A stretch of DNA of 64,000 nucleotides from Trochalopteron elliotii (lineage: Eukaryota > Chordata > Aves > Passeriformes > Leiothrichidae). Below, piece by piece: positions 13,284 through 26,017 of the stretch. A program made the position numbers and the translations under genes. Positions within the stretch are counted from its first letter, which is position 1. Every line of letters starts with the position of its first letter. The stretch spans positions 1,614,907-1,678,906 of the forward strand of contig JANPWX010000247.1 of the NCBI GenBank assembly GCA_024734555.1. Direction: 5' to 3'. The notes below the pieces were generated by a model. That model was given only the letters and a program-made list of their open reading frames with translations, was not told the origin of the DNA and ran no database searches.

Positions 13284-13716
13284 TGCCTTAAATTTTAGCT
13301 TTCACGTTTTTCAGGTTGTCCTGCCTAGGTGTATAGTTCTGAGCCTCATGTTAAGCGTTAGTAAGCTCTCTTCACAGAGTAGGTAGACAAAACAAATCCT
13401 TCTCCTGCTAGAGGCCAAGGACAATGGTTACAAGTTTTCAGGCTCAAAAGCATAACTAACTGTGGGCTGAAGAGAGAAAACAAGGATGGGACTTCATAAT
13501 TTGAAGCTATAATTGGACAATTAATGGCAATATGCAAATGGACTAAAACTCATAAAAATGTGAGACCTTGTGACCATTTTGGGTCCATCTTGGGTGTAGT
13601 CCTGACCAGGCTCTTATACTGCCCAAGGTGTACCCTTAAAGTCCTTTTAATAAATACTTACTTTATTCTCTAGTTCTGTCTAGCCTCTGTTCCATGTCAG
13701 CCTTCCCAAGGTGTCA
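13284..13716 (+). mobile_element. Solo LTR, avian endogenous retrovirus
   Basis: The element is about 430 bases, begins TG (13284) and ends CA (13716). It has a TATA-like 'cataaaaatg' (13551-13560), a perfect octamer ATGCAAAT (13532-13539), and AATAAA (13649-13654) followed by the short U5 'ctctagttctgtctagcc..cttcccaaggtgtca'. The overall wording matches a passerine-type LTR I recognise in style. No primer-binding site, gag or pol follows, so it is a solo LTR. I could not find a clean target-site duplication, so the ends may be off by a few bases. Confidence 0.7.
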
Positions 13717-14495
13717 GTTCTACTTGAAAAGGTCCATATAATGAGTTTTAAATCTGATGCCCATTTTTGCTGCTCAACTTGATGCTGCATTCATTGCTCT
13801 CCTATGCAAAGGGAAAGGAACAAGAAATAGTGACTGACCTCAAAAATATCCTTCATGATTTGTATATAAATCTGTACCTCCTTAGTTATCACTAAGTTTC
13901 ACAGGGAAAGAAATAAGAATACTTCAAATGGATTTTGTTACTTGAAAGAACCAAACCTCTTAGGATTATCTGGCTTGGTTGACTTTCCCTTGCTTTACAA
14001 TCTCTAGAGCTGATTTTTTTTTTCAATTGGTAGCTGTTAGATGATTAGCCTTGATCACTTTAGAATGTAGTGTGAGACTTTTCACCACAAAGCCTGTCTT
14101 CAAGTTTTTCATTCTTTTTTATTTATAATAAAAGCTGGTAAGAACTGCAGTTGAAAGGAAGGAAGAAAAATGATGAGAGTATAAATAAAATAAAAAATTA
14201 TTCTTTAGATTTTCTTTGCAACACAAGTTTGAAACAATTTTGACAGAGCATTTAAAGACATAGGAAATAAGAAAGTGGAAAATGTTGAAAATATTTTGTC
14301 CTCAAGTTTTTTTTTGGTACAAATGCAAAAACAAGGAAGAAATCTTGTTTATAGGTCAGAAATTATTTTTTTATGCTACTATGAATTTCCTGGGTTTTAA
14401 TAAAAATACTGAGGAAATTATGCTGAGCAAGTGAAAGGACTTGCTTTTGTTTTATTTTAAAACACTTTGGTTTTTTTATTGCCTGTTTTCAACAC
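13717..14495. other. Unique intergenic DNA between an LTR and a CR1
   Basis: AT-rich, with several T and A runs. Nothing is recognised. Confidence 0.6.
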
Positions 14496-14760
14496 ATCAC
14501 AGAATGAGTCATGTTGAAAAGTCTGGTCCAACCTCCCTGCTCAGGCAGGGTCATCCCAGAGCTCACAGCACAGGATCTGGAATGTTGTAGAATATCTCCA
14601 GTGAGGGAGACTCCACAGACTCTCTGGGAAGCCTGTTCCAGTGCTCAGAGTTCTTCCTGTGCAGCAAAGTTCTTCCTCAGGTTCAGGTGGAACATCTTGT
14701 GCATCAGTTCCCACTGCTGCCTTTTGTCCTATTGGCACCACAAGAAGAGCTTGACACTTC
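14496..14760 (-). mobile_element. CR1 LINE 3' fragment
   Basis: The antisense CR1 tail 'atcacagaatgagtcatg' leads into 'tggtccaacctccctgctcaggcaggg'. Next come 'aatatctccagtgagggagactccac', 'ctctgggaagcctgttccagtgctc' and 'ttcttcctcaggttcaggtgg', and then 'ccttttgtcctattggcacca'. It is a short, old 5'-truncated copy on the minus strand. The plus-strand open frame across it (14511-14867) is not a gene. Confidence 0.88.
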
Positions 14761-17700
14761 TTAAACAAAAACATAAAGTTGGGGGCAAAGGTGTAATCAT
14801 TGTTTTCATTGTTAAAGGCCCAACACTCCGCCCCATAAAGGAAATGCTAAAAAATCTCCCCCAGTAGGGACAGTTTGTATCTGACATCTTGATATGTTCA
14901 AGGTAGTAATAATATCTAATACCTTTGTTTTATTTGTTCTGGGAAAATGTTACTCTCCGGTATTTTATCTTTTACACTTTAATGTTTGAAAATTGAATTA
15001 ATTTTTTTTCTGTTTTGCAAATCAGTATAAAAAGCCTACACTATCCACATTAAAATTACAAGTGTGTACTTGGCTTTTCCTACCCTCTTCAGCAGGAATT
15101 AGGTGAAACATGCTTTCTGTGTCTGGATTCTTGTTAGATATCACTAGATAAACAAGGTCAGGTATGATTAGCTTTTGATTAAGATGCAGTTAAAGAAAAT
15201 GTAGGATACTGCTGAAACTTTACTAATGTTGCAGCTTTTTTCTCTTATCAGCATAGTACCAGTTCCCCAGAATACTGGAGAATATACTCCACAAGACACC
15301 AGAATATTGAGGTCAGTAACGGCAAGCTCCAGATGAGCACCAAGACTACCTCTCCTTCCCTGAGAGCAGAGCATTAGTTTGATGCGTGGGCCCATTTCTA
15401 ATTTCTGTGATTCTGTCCTGCTTGTCTGCACTTCCCACTATTTCAATGGATCACAGTGTTGTTTTCTCTACCATGTAACTCCTTGTAGAGTAGCAGTGTG
15501 AGCTCTTTAATGGGCTGTTGCTTTTCATCTCTGTGGGAGCATCATACTAGTTAGACGAAGTTAGTTGTGAATTTATGGAGTGCACTGGAATCCTTTGGGG
15601 GTGTAAAGCTCTCAAGCATTATAAATATTTTTGTAACTTACTGTAGTCTGACATCTCTGATGCAGTTATGATTATTTACAAAAAACCCTACAAAATAATA
15701 TTTCCCTGAATTAGTCTTTGCTCTTAGATCTTGTTAAAATAGTACTTTGTCACAAACTTTTATTTCTAGAATTTCTAGGCTTTTCCTAGGGTGATATCAC
15801 TTTTTACCTCTGCAGTTTCTAACACTGCTGTTGTTCCTCCTCCTGAATTCCCCTGCTTCTCCAGCCTCTGTTAAAACTGTATGCAGGAGACCTTCAAAAA
15901 ATTACTGGCCAGACTTCTTGAGGCAATGTGTCAGGGTTTTTTGGGTTTAAGATAATATTTTTCCCTTAGGTTTGTTCTAAGAGATGAACAGCTCTTCTAT
16001 TTTTCATTTTCCTTGGGGGTGATTATATCTGTGTTTTATCCTGATGGGATGGAGTGATGGGAGAAATGTGCTGTAAAATGCAAGATACTAATATTTTCTC
16101 CACTGGATTTTTAGATATACCTAAACTGATATAAGCAAACAATGGTTTTCCCTTCTAATCACTTCCATCCCCTATCCCCTTCCTTACTAGCACTAGGCTT
16201 CTTCCTTGGCAGCATGTAAGCTGAGTTTCTCAGTGACTGTGAGCAGCTTCAGGCACTCAGACAGTGAAAGCACTGTATAACCTCCCAAAGAGCCTGCACA
16301 TATCCTGCCAAATCCAGCTGTGGTAGAGCTGTTATTTTCAATATTGTCAGCAAATGCTGGGAAGTACTTATCAACTGAGAGAGTTAAATTGTTCCAAAGC
16401 TCTACAAGCTGTTCAAAACTGTCAACTTCTGACCTGCTACTGCTCTGAGTGTGGAAATCTTACCAATATGAGTGAAGACTGAAGTATATGAGCCTGTGAA
16501 ACAGCACTAAGCTTTATGAGGAAACCTGTGTAGTTCTAAAGTAGACAAAAGTAGCCTAGAACATTTTCTGAAGATGTATCCATAACCCAATGTCTCGTCT
16601 GTGTTAATGTGCATCAGGAGCTGAAACTATTTCCCTGTGCACTTTGTGCAGTGTGTTAAGGAAGCTTAGCCAGTGCAAGCAGCTGGAGTGAACTACTGGC
16701 CATCAAAAAGATTTAAGTTGCTTAAAATAGACTGGTGGGAATCTGAAATACTTTAATTGCCTAGCTTGAAGCAAAGCTTTTGCAGTGTCTGGATTTATTT
16801 ATATTCTCCTCACATCCTCTGAAGCAAAAGATAATGATAACATTTCCTTCTACCCTGCTAACTTTACATAATTATTGAACAAAGGTTTTTGCACATATGC
16901 CCAGACTTAAAGCATGGTGACAGGACTGCCTGTGCAGAACAGAGGATCTGCTCACTAGAGTAAATAGGAAGTGAAGAGTCAGGATTAGATACATAGTTTG
17001 TGAATAAGCAATATGTGGAAAACAATTACTGTTGTGTAAGAGTAGGTGATTCATTAAATCTTAAAGAATTTGAAACTATCCATTAGCCAGAGAATGGTAG
17101 GTTTGTCCTGGCCTTGAACAAGGGTAATGGCGAGGTGGAAATCTCCTTGATGTGAGCAAGGCACCAATGTATTTGATGGACATTATGTAGTAACTGCCTC
17201 TCTAGTGTCTACCCCAACCTTGTTTTGGTTATTTCAGTGACCTTGTTGAGATCCCAGCTCAGTTGCTTTTGTTGTTAACATGATTTAAACTTGAACTGCC
17301 TGATGTTTGCCTGATACAGGAAAGGGTTGGATGGAGCTCTGATTGACCCAGATTCAGGGTCTCAGTGTCTGGACTCTCAATAAAGCACACACTGCCCTGC
17401 ATTTCCTGCTCCCAAATGTGGACTGATGGATTTAGCAGCAGGCAAACATGGAGATGCTCTTTGTCTGGGAATTAATAAGTCTTACAGTCTCCAATCTACC
17501 CATTTTGGGGTCCCACTCATCCCACCAACAGCCCATGTCAGCCCCCTGGGACCATCAGTGATCCAGTGTCCCAGTGATGCCACAACCCTGCTCTGCTCAG
17601 CCAAAGGTCCTGCTGAGCCAGGGCTGCTCCTGGTGTCCCTGGTGTCCTGCCTCTGTCTGGGGCAGTGGGATCACCCCAGGCTGCCAGGCTGTGCCCTGCT

Positions 17701-20700
17701 GCCCCGGGTCACCTCACACCACAGGGAGATGTCAGCTATGGCTGCACCCCACTGTCTGCTGTCAGTCACACTTCCAGCTCATGCTGGGTTTTCTTAAAAA
17801 AATGTGAAGTGCAGCTGGGTATTTCTTTTTACCAGAAAGGTCAGCCTAAAGCACATTTGGGAATACTCTTTCAGTCATTACATGCAGACAGATCTCCCTG
17901 TAGGATGAAAAAACTGTTTGTCCTGTGGGGCTGGTCCCAGTCTTATTTTGCATATCTGTATAAAATATGTCGATGTCATATTTCAAGGCCCCCAACCCAA
18001 ACCATTCCTCCATGTATTTTTTACTTCAATGATCTTTGATTTAAGTTTTTCCTTAGTTTATGACATCCACAAAAGTTGGAACTTTTAATCCCCAAGGGGC
18101 ATCCTGGAGTGAGACATGTCAGGCTCCTGCTGCCAGTGAGGGAACAGCTGGAGTTACTGATTGTCTTGGTCTTTTTTGCAACATTTTGGTGACATTTTAT
18201 CCCATTCTATCATTTATTGAGACCTAGATATTTCCTAGAATTTTTCTCAATGTCCCAGAGTTATGTTAGGTTAACAGAATTTTAAAAATACAGCAGCTAA
18301 ATGCTTTTCATACAGCTATAAAACCAAATGTAGTGTTAGAAAGGATGAATAGGACTCACATTCAGCTGCTGTTTGCATATTAATTGGCCATAAAGAAATA
18401 AAATTTTATGTGTACTTACTTGCAACAACAGGCAAGCGTGAAAAAAAGCTTCTTAAATTTCCTATGTTTGTTACCCTTCAGCCAAGATTTTTAGAATATG
18501 CAGTGTCTATGTGTATGACACAGCAATTAGGCTTTGCAATTATCATTAATCCTCTTGGAAGCTGGACATTTGGAGTGTCCATGATTAAAAACTCTCAGTG
18601 TTGTCTTGTCTATTATGTTCTGTTTCTCAAAATGGCAGAGGTTCACAGATTTAGTATAAAGAAAGCATTCAAACATCTGCTGGTCTGATACAAACTGGGG
18701 CCAATAAGTCCTTCCCACACAGAAGCAGCCATCCCCGTTTCTCACAGTTCTGCACATAAGTCAGATAGTTGGGTCTTTCAATGACAAGTGAAGCTAGAAC
18801 TAGCCGCAGTCACTCACTTGCCTGACCCATCTGTTTTGTTTGCCATTTAGTGGAAGAAAAATTAAAATGGCATTGTAAAGAGCTGGTTAATGTATTTATT
18901 GATCTCAGATACCTGAAAGCATCCAGGGCACGTGCAGCTTCTGTATGAGTGTGAGTTCATCAAAGTGATAGTTCATCTGGAAATTGGCATGGGTCTTAGC
19001 TTTGTGTCTGTGTATGCACTCGCGTGCACATTTCATCAGCTGTGTTATACACGCATCTGATTAAGCATTTGCCAACATTTCTCAGTACTGAGATTATTAA
19101 TCTGGGGCCATGAAGAATAAAGAGGTAAATCATGGCTTAAACGCCTCACAGTGTGGTGTACACTGCTTAAAATGGCCTTCTCACTGTTTGTTCATTTGAC
19201 ATGATACTGATAGAAATTCTCAAATGTGATCTGTAACAGAGAGCAGTATTAGGTGTATCACTATAAAAGGTAGATTTCTTATGCTACATTTTTATTCAAA
19301 TTAATTAAAAAGGTCTGAAATTTCAAGTGCTTCTGCATATGTATTAACTTTTAAGAGCCAGATCAGAATTCTGTCGGGCTGTTCTGACTTAGTGCATTGA
19401 ATGACTAATAGGATGAAAATCAGGAAATCTGGGCTTTCATCCACATTTTGATGTTTGTTTGTCTGATTTTTTAAAAATCTCTTTGTGCCTTAGTTTCTCC
19501 ATCTCTAAAAAGAGGAACATTTCACTTGTCCATATTTGTAAAGTGTTTTAATACATCAACTAAATTTGGTCAATCGATGGAAAGTTTTATTTATCGTCGC
19601 TTGTTCAGTGCCTGCTGTTCATGGACATTTGGGAAATGGATTAATCAGATGCAGATGCACTGGTGCATTTGTGAGATTATTTCTGTGCAAGAACTAATTA
19701 AAAAACCTCAAAATATTTCTGAAGATGTTGAAAGAAAAACTTATGTAAAATTTAACAAAGGACTAAAGTCTCAAGAGTGTAATAAGCAAGTCTTGAGGAA
19801 TTAAAAAAGTTCAATACACATGATAAAACTGACCAGCTTTCACCTCAGTTTCTTCATCTGCAGAATGGGATTAAATAAATTAATGGCTTTCCTATTAACC
19901 AGTGAGAATTTAGCCATAGCTACCCTGTATGTCAAAGATGCAAAAAAATTGATAATCATCTCTTTGGGTTTTTAAAAGTCACAATAAGATGGCAGTAAGG
20001 AACTGGGACTTCCTTAAAGAAAAAAAAAAAAGTTGCTTCAAATGCATAGATATTCACAAAACTAATATTTGGCTTCTCCAGGTGATTTATTCCCTTTGAT
20101 ATCCATGACAGAAATTAGGTACACTTTTCTGGAAATAGGATCAGATTATTTTTCTGATGCATCTAAATCTAGTGATGTTGGTTTTTGGAATTCATATGGG
20201 TAACAGTTGGCAGTACTCAGACAGATTTATGGACCCTGACAACACCCAGATGTACACCAGGAGCAGCAGACAAGCAGCAAAAGCTGCAAGTGAATATATA
20301 ATGAAAGTCAGAGGATACAGTTCATGGAAGCAATTGAAGATATTTGGATGATAATCCACTGACCTTCCTGCCATTGGTTCCTTTTGACAAGTGGCAGACA
20401 TCTGTCCTACCCCTCCTGCCACCTTGCTGCATGTCCCACAAACTCATTGAGCGGTAGAAATGAATGTGTCAGGGAATTTCAGCCCAATCCATTTAGGAGT
20501 TAATTCACGGGGCATGTGCATTTTATTACAGCTAGTTTCATGTAGTGATAATGAGCAGCCATGTGGCATTGCGACCTACTCCTTATTTAGAGCATAAAAC
20601 AGCTTTATTCCTGCAAGGGCAGAGCCAAGTGTTTTACAAGCTAACAGTCTGCACATTTCAAATGAGCTGTTTCTATAATTCTAGCACTTTATAGTAAGAA

Positions 20701-23700
20701 CTGAATAGCATAATTATAGGTAAGGAAGTGGTGGTGTTGGGAGGAGATGATGGAAGTGTTTTTCAGTAAACAAGCAGAGCTGAGAGCTTGGATCCTCCTG
20801 CTGCTGGAGCTCCACAATGTCCCCCGAAGCCATTGAAGGAGATCTCTGAAATTTAACACACACTGAACCTATCCTGGACAAAAGCATGTAACATAAAATG
20901 GAGTTCGAGTGTGCCTGACCCATAATTAGCTTAGGAGATGTGGACAGGACTCCTCTGACTGGAGCTTAAGGCTGGCAGATGGCTGCAGCCCTCTGCAGAG
21001 TAAGTAGCTCTGAATAGATTATTTTAGAAAATGAAATAAAAATCAGTAAGAAGTAGGGAGCAACAGAGTTTTTCTTTCTATTGCTACAGCAGCTCTGGTT
21101 TAAATTGATAAGATAGCTATACTGAGCTGTTTTCTTCTTTTCACACTGAGGATTTGAGGAAGGCTGTTCTGTGGGCCTGCACAGGTGCTATGGGGTCTTT
21201 TCTTGTATCCAGTAAGAAATATTTTGACAATCACTAGCTCCTGCACGAAGTATAGAAGGGATTTTTGTTTATTTGATAATATGTATTTACATGGGGAGCA
21301 TGAAACTAGAAACTGTTACTTGGGCATGTCTCAAGATATGCTACGTAGACAGACAATGTAATATATTGCATAAAAAATGTTGCACCAGTTGCACCGCAAC
21401 CCATGGTACTCCTCTCTGAAATTATTTTTTCTCTTCATTATCTCCTGTCTCATTAGTAAGAAGTTAATATGAATATGTTTATAATGTGCAGAAGGGGCTT
21501 TTCAGTGGTGTGAAGCAATTATGTATAATCCACATTGCACTGGGCGTTTAGCCAGCCAGGGTTGTAGGCAAGTGCCATATGTCATTTCTCAAGTACATGA
21601 TACATCTTTGCTTGAGACCCAAGCATATTTCCCCACACACATTGCCCATCCATTTCTTGTTTTTATCTGTGTTTTCTGCATGTTTCTCATTGCAAGCTCT
21701 CTGCCTTCTGTTCTCTTTGGGAATCACTTTGCTGATTATGGATGGATACTGTCAACACAACCAAGAATGGAAATTATGCCATATCCTCATTTAATGTAAA
21801 ATTGAGGGTTATGTTTCTGAGATTTATCTGTTATTATGATACCCAGAAGAGTTCTGCAAACCCAAGGAACAAAACAGCTCTTTCATTAGCAGATTAGACA
21901 GAATATCCTTCAAAGCAGTTGCTGAAAAGAATAATTTTTTTCCCCTCATCTACATTTTCAGGTGTCTGGTATATTCTATAAGATAAAGACATAACAGTTC
22001 TGGTTTATCTGCCTGTTTATTCCTCTTGCAAAATTCCTCTTTAAGAAAGCTTTGCAGTTCATTTGAAGGTTTATTTCATTATGAATGACCAAGTGATTAT
22101 TTACTTCTCAATCACCAAATAAATCCATGAAAATGGACCAAACGAATAGGACTATGACATTTTGAAATGGAATTGTTTCACATTGAAGTCACAGTTGGAT
22201 TTCTGCATGGGGTGCTCCACTGAATCTTCAATAAAATACACTTTGTGGATATGCTTGGCTGAAAAAGGTGACGAATTACAATTGCAATCTCAGAGACAGA
22301 AGCCTTTAATCCAGTAACTGTGTGGTGAGTATTTTCTGCCAAGATACTGGAAACGCAGATTCAGTTCTACCCTTTTCAGCAGGATCAAACCTATGTTTTC
22401 TGGTTTTCCTCCTCTCTGTTCAGGTAAGTCTCTGACTGACCTGTTTCACTTTGCATAAATAATTACCCTGTTCCTGAATCTGGGATTTGAGGTGCTTTCT
22501 TGAAGGTAGAATGTGATTCTTACAGTCTGGCTCCATGGCTAGAAGATCTTGTATCTTCACCAGCATCATTCTCCCAGCTGTGCTGTGGATGTAGCCATAG
22601 AAATCTGGCCAAAACTAGCAGGTTCACTGGGCATGTAGAGGCAGTCTAGGGAATGGCTGAAAACATGAACTGTCCTTATTAGGTAATTTGTACAGATTTG
22701 GGGAGTGCAGGGAGGCATGTTTGAGATTGCTGCTGATGCTGCCAATTATACCAGTTTGCAAGGTACAAGTTACTTGAATGAAAGAAATGTTAATGGAGTC
22801 TTACTTTGCAGTTTTGAATGGACTTTATATTAATCTTAATATTGATTTATAGTAGTTTTCTACTAAAACTTTTAAAATCAGGTTCAAGGAATGTACAGAT
22901 ACAATTGGAGAAAGAATATTATAATTAGTGCCAGAGTTTCAAAGCAGTTGAAAGAGGCTAGATTTTTGATCTGGAAGTTCCATATAATACAAATATAACT
23001 CACTTTCAGTAGAAAGATAATGGATAGACCTCTGCTTCTCTTCTTTTTCAGTCACTGTTCCATGCTTTACAGTAGGAACTGTATATTTGCTGAAACTTTA
23101 AAACTGACCCCACTCCTGTTTTGCCAGAGGCTAGGTATGTTCACTTTAGGACACACTTTAGAATAGCACTTTTCCTTGTCAGGGTGTTCCTAGCTGTAGT
23201 TTGAGAATGATAGCTTTCCTTTATTTCAGTATTACAAAACTAAATTCCTTAACATTCTTTGGGCTGAAGGTGCTGTGGAAATGCAACCCTTGCCACAGTC
23301 ATTCTAAGGGATGGATGGTATTTGGTACTGCATGATGGGTTTTGTGCATGCTTAGGCAGGATGTGGTTCGAGATCTGTCCTCTCAGCTGGACTTGGCTGT
23401 TCTTCCTCATCATCCTTTCCCTTCAGGAGTGCTTGGTTGTGAATCCCAGTCTCCATTCCCAGTCTGTATCCCCATTTGCAGCAGAGGAAACGTAGCTCAC
23501 TGAACTCAGTTCTTGCAGGCACGTGTCTAAACTATTTCACTGAGTGTGCCCTTACTTTCCCTGCTAATTTGCTGGTTACCATCAGCTCCTTTTCTGGTGT
23601 AGTATACCACTGCTAGGGAAGGGAGGGAAGTAACAAATCTAAGACAATATCAGCCAAAGACTCCAAATTTTATATTGCTACTGCACTGGAACAAGACACA

Positions 23701-25985
23701 GCCTTGTTTTAGTCAGTAAAGGTGTCTTGCAGATGGAAATTCAGTGCTGGTGATATGCTGTATTCTTATCCTCAGTTGAATTTTAAATATATAAACTAGC
23801 ATGTCAAAATATAAGCATAATCAAGACCTGAGACCGCTGTTGTTAGGTTTTTAAGTCTATCTCCCAAGTTTGAGTTCAGTGCAGGACAAAAGATATCCAA
23901 GTCTAAATATATTAGTGTTTTACTTGTCATCGATGTAAACGTTAGACATTTTCTTTCCAGAATATGGGACTGTGCATCAGTACAAGTCATTAGCTGTAAA
24001 CTGCTTTACTTTATGCAGTGTCATTTGCTGCTGGATTTGCATACATTTTTCTAATTACTCTACCTGTCAGCTGCCATGGTTTCTGCAGCATTTTCATATT
24101 TCACTGTTCACACTTAAGAAGGCTTATGAGATCTTGGATCACTTATCAGTATTCAGTGTGGAATTGCATTATTCCAGGATGGATTATGGAGGCACAAACT
24201 TTTATTCTAATGGCTTCATTGCAAGTGACTAACAATGTCTTATCAGGGACACTTTGTATAGCCATACAGTATGTTTAAAAAAATATGATGTGGGGTGTGC
24301 AGGGGACAAGATACCAACATTTGTTTTATTTGTATTCTAGGACACAAGGGTATTAAGGAGAAATGAAATGGCAGCTGCAGCTGTTGTAGGCATTCCCCAA
24401 AGGGATAGAGCTAATAGGATATCATCCACAGCTGAGTTAATTTTGAAAGTGAAGGATGAAAAATGAAACTAAACACATACAACAAAATCTTGGATAATGG
24501 GGGTGGGAGGAAGTAGCCGCCCTCACTAATCTGTGACATCATTGTGATAAAAAAGGAAATCTTTCCACTAGAAATCCTGAAAGAGAAGATTTTTCGAGGC
24601 AGCTGAAGTATTAGTCTGTCTGAAAAAAAGAATGTTTTGTGGAACTGTATGTCTAATGGACAGTGTTTAAAATCTGCAGATATTGTAATATAGATTACTG
24701 GAAAAAAACTTTAAATCTTTTTAGGGCCTGGCATCAAAGTTGAAAATTGTGTTTTCTATGTTTATGCCAAAGATGAAATGTGGTGATAGTGGTACAAAGC
24801 CACAAAATCTACAAGAGAAATTTAGCCTTTAGTCAGGCCCTAACTTCATTCTGGCTAGATATATATTCTGGCTTTCTTCAAATATGGTGCCATTTTTTTA
24901 ATGGAGCAGAATGTAACTTTTCATTTTTGTCTTTGAGAAGCTTTCAGTCTGTCTCCTAGATCTCATGGTTTATTTCTGTCTGGAAATTTGCTGGTGCAAT
25001 ACTGTGGAGAAAAATGCCTCAGACCTTTCTTTAATCTTTACTTATCTCTCCCACACAAAGAGCATGATTCACAGCAAAATGTCCTCATGTGCAATGATTT
25101 TTCCTCTGCACTCTGATGGACTTTAATGTCTGGAAGCTGCCTCTTTGCTGGAAATTCTGGAAAAAAAAATCTCACAGAGGAGCAGATTCTCAAGCAGTGA
25201 TGATGTCATGGGTGTAACATAGGCAATACTCTGATTTACCACTTGGTATGCTAATACTACACAAAACAGATCTAGAAAAATGCATGTCCATCTACAGCCC
25301 GGCTCTCTGAGGCACAGTCAGTCTAATGCACCATTCAGTTCCTTAAGTTCCTTTTTTTAAAAAGAGGAGCACAACAACCTAAGGATTCTTACTAGAGGAT
25401 TTCGTTTTTCTCTCCATGGTCTGTCTCCATAAACCTATGGAAATGCCATGTTCTTCAGCATTCAGGTCTTTACAGAGAGCTGTCTAAGTAGTCTTGGGCA
25501 GAATCAGAGCAACAGATGTGTTTCCTGAATCAAATGGTGGTTGTTTTTGTGAAGTATCATTCCATTTGTTTGCTATGGTGAACAAAATATATTTGCTCAT
25601 GCTCATTTGATCAAACTATGGGGTTTTGGTTTTTAATTGCATTTTTCTGTAATATCAAAAATGGGTTGCATTGATTCAGTAGCAGTTTGAGTCAGCTTTC
25701 TTCTTCTGTTTGTTCCCTGAGGAAATAGTGCAGAAACTGGTGCTAAGAGCTTATGGAAAGAGAGGTCATGCTGGACCAGGAAGCTCATATTTTCCACTGG
25801 TTCCCCTCCAGTCTTGGGAACATGTCATGTTGGCTAACAGGAAAGTTTTCCATTGATATAAACATTTTCCATTCTTTTTTTCCCCCCATCATTGTCACTT
25901 TCTCCATCAGCATAATTCACTGTACTAATTACAATATAATTACTTATCCTAAGTTCCATATTAAACCCACATCTTTCTGTTCTGC

Positions 25986-26017
25986 AGAAAAAAGAAAAAA
26001 AAAAAGAAGAAAAAAGA
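25986..26017. repeat. A/G-rich low-complexity tract
   Basis: A run of A with scattered G, 32 bases without a pyrimidine, directly after 'ttctgttctgcag'. No element is attached to it, so it is not an obvious retroposon tail. Confidence 0.85.

Noticed and set aside
17320..17420. 'ctctcaataaagcacacactgcc' looking like an LTR polyadenylation site
   Set aside because: No LTR start, promoter or recognisable family body could be found upstream.
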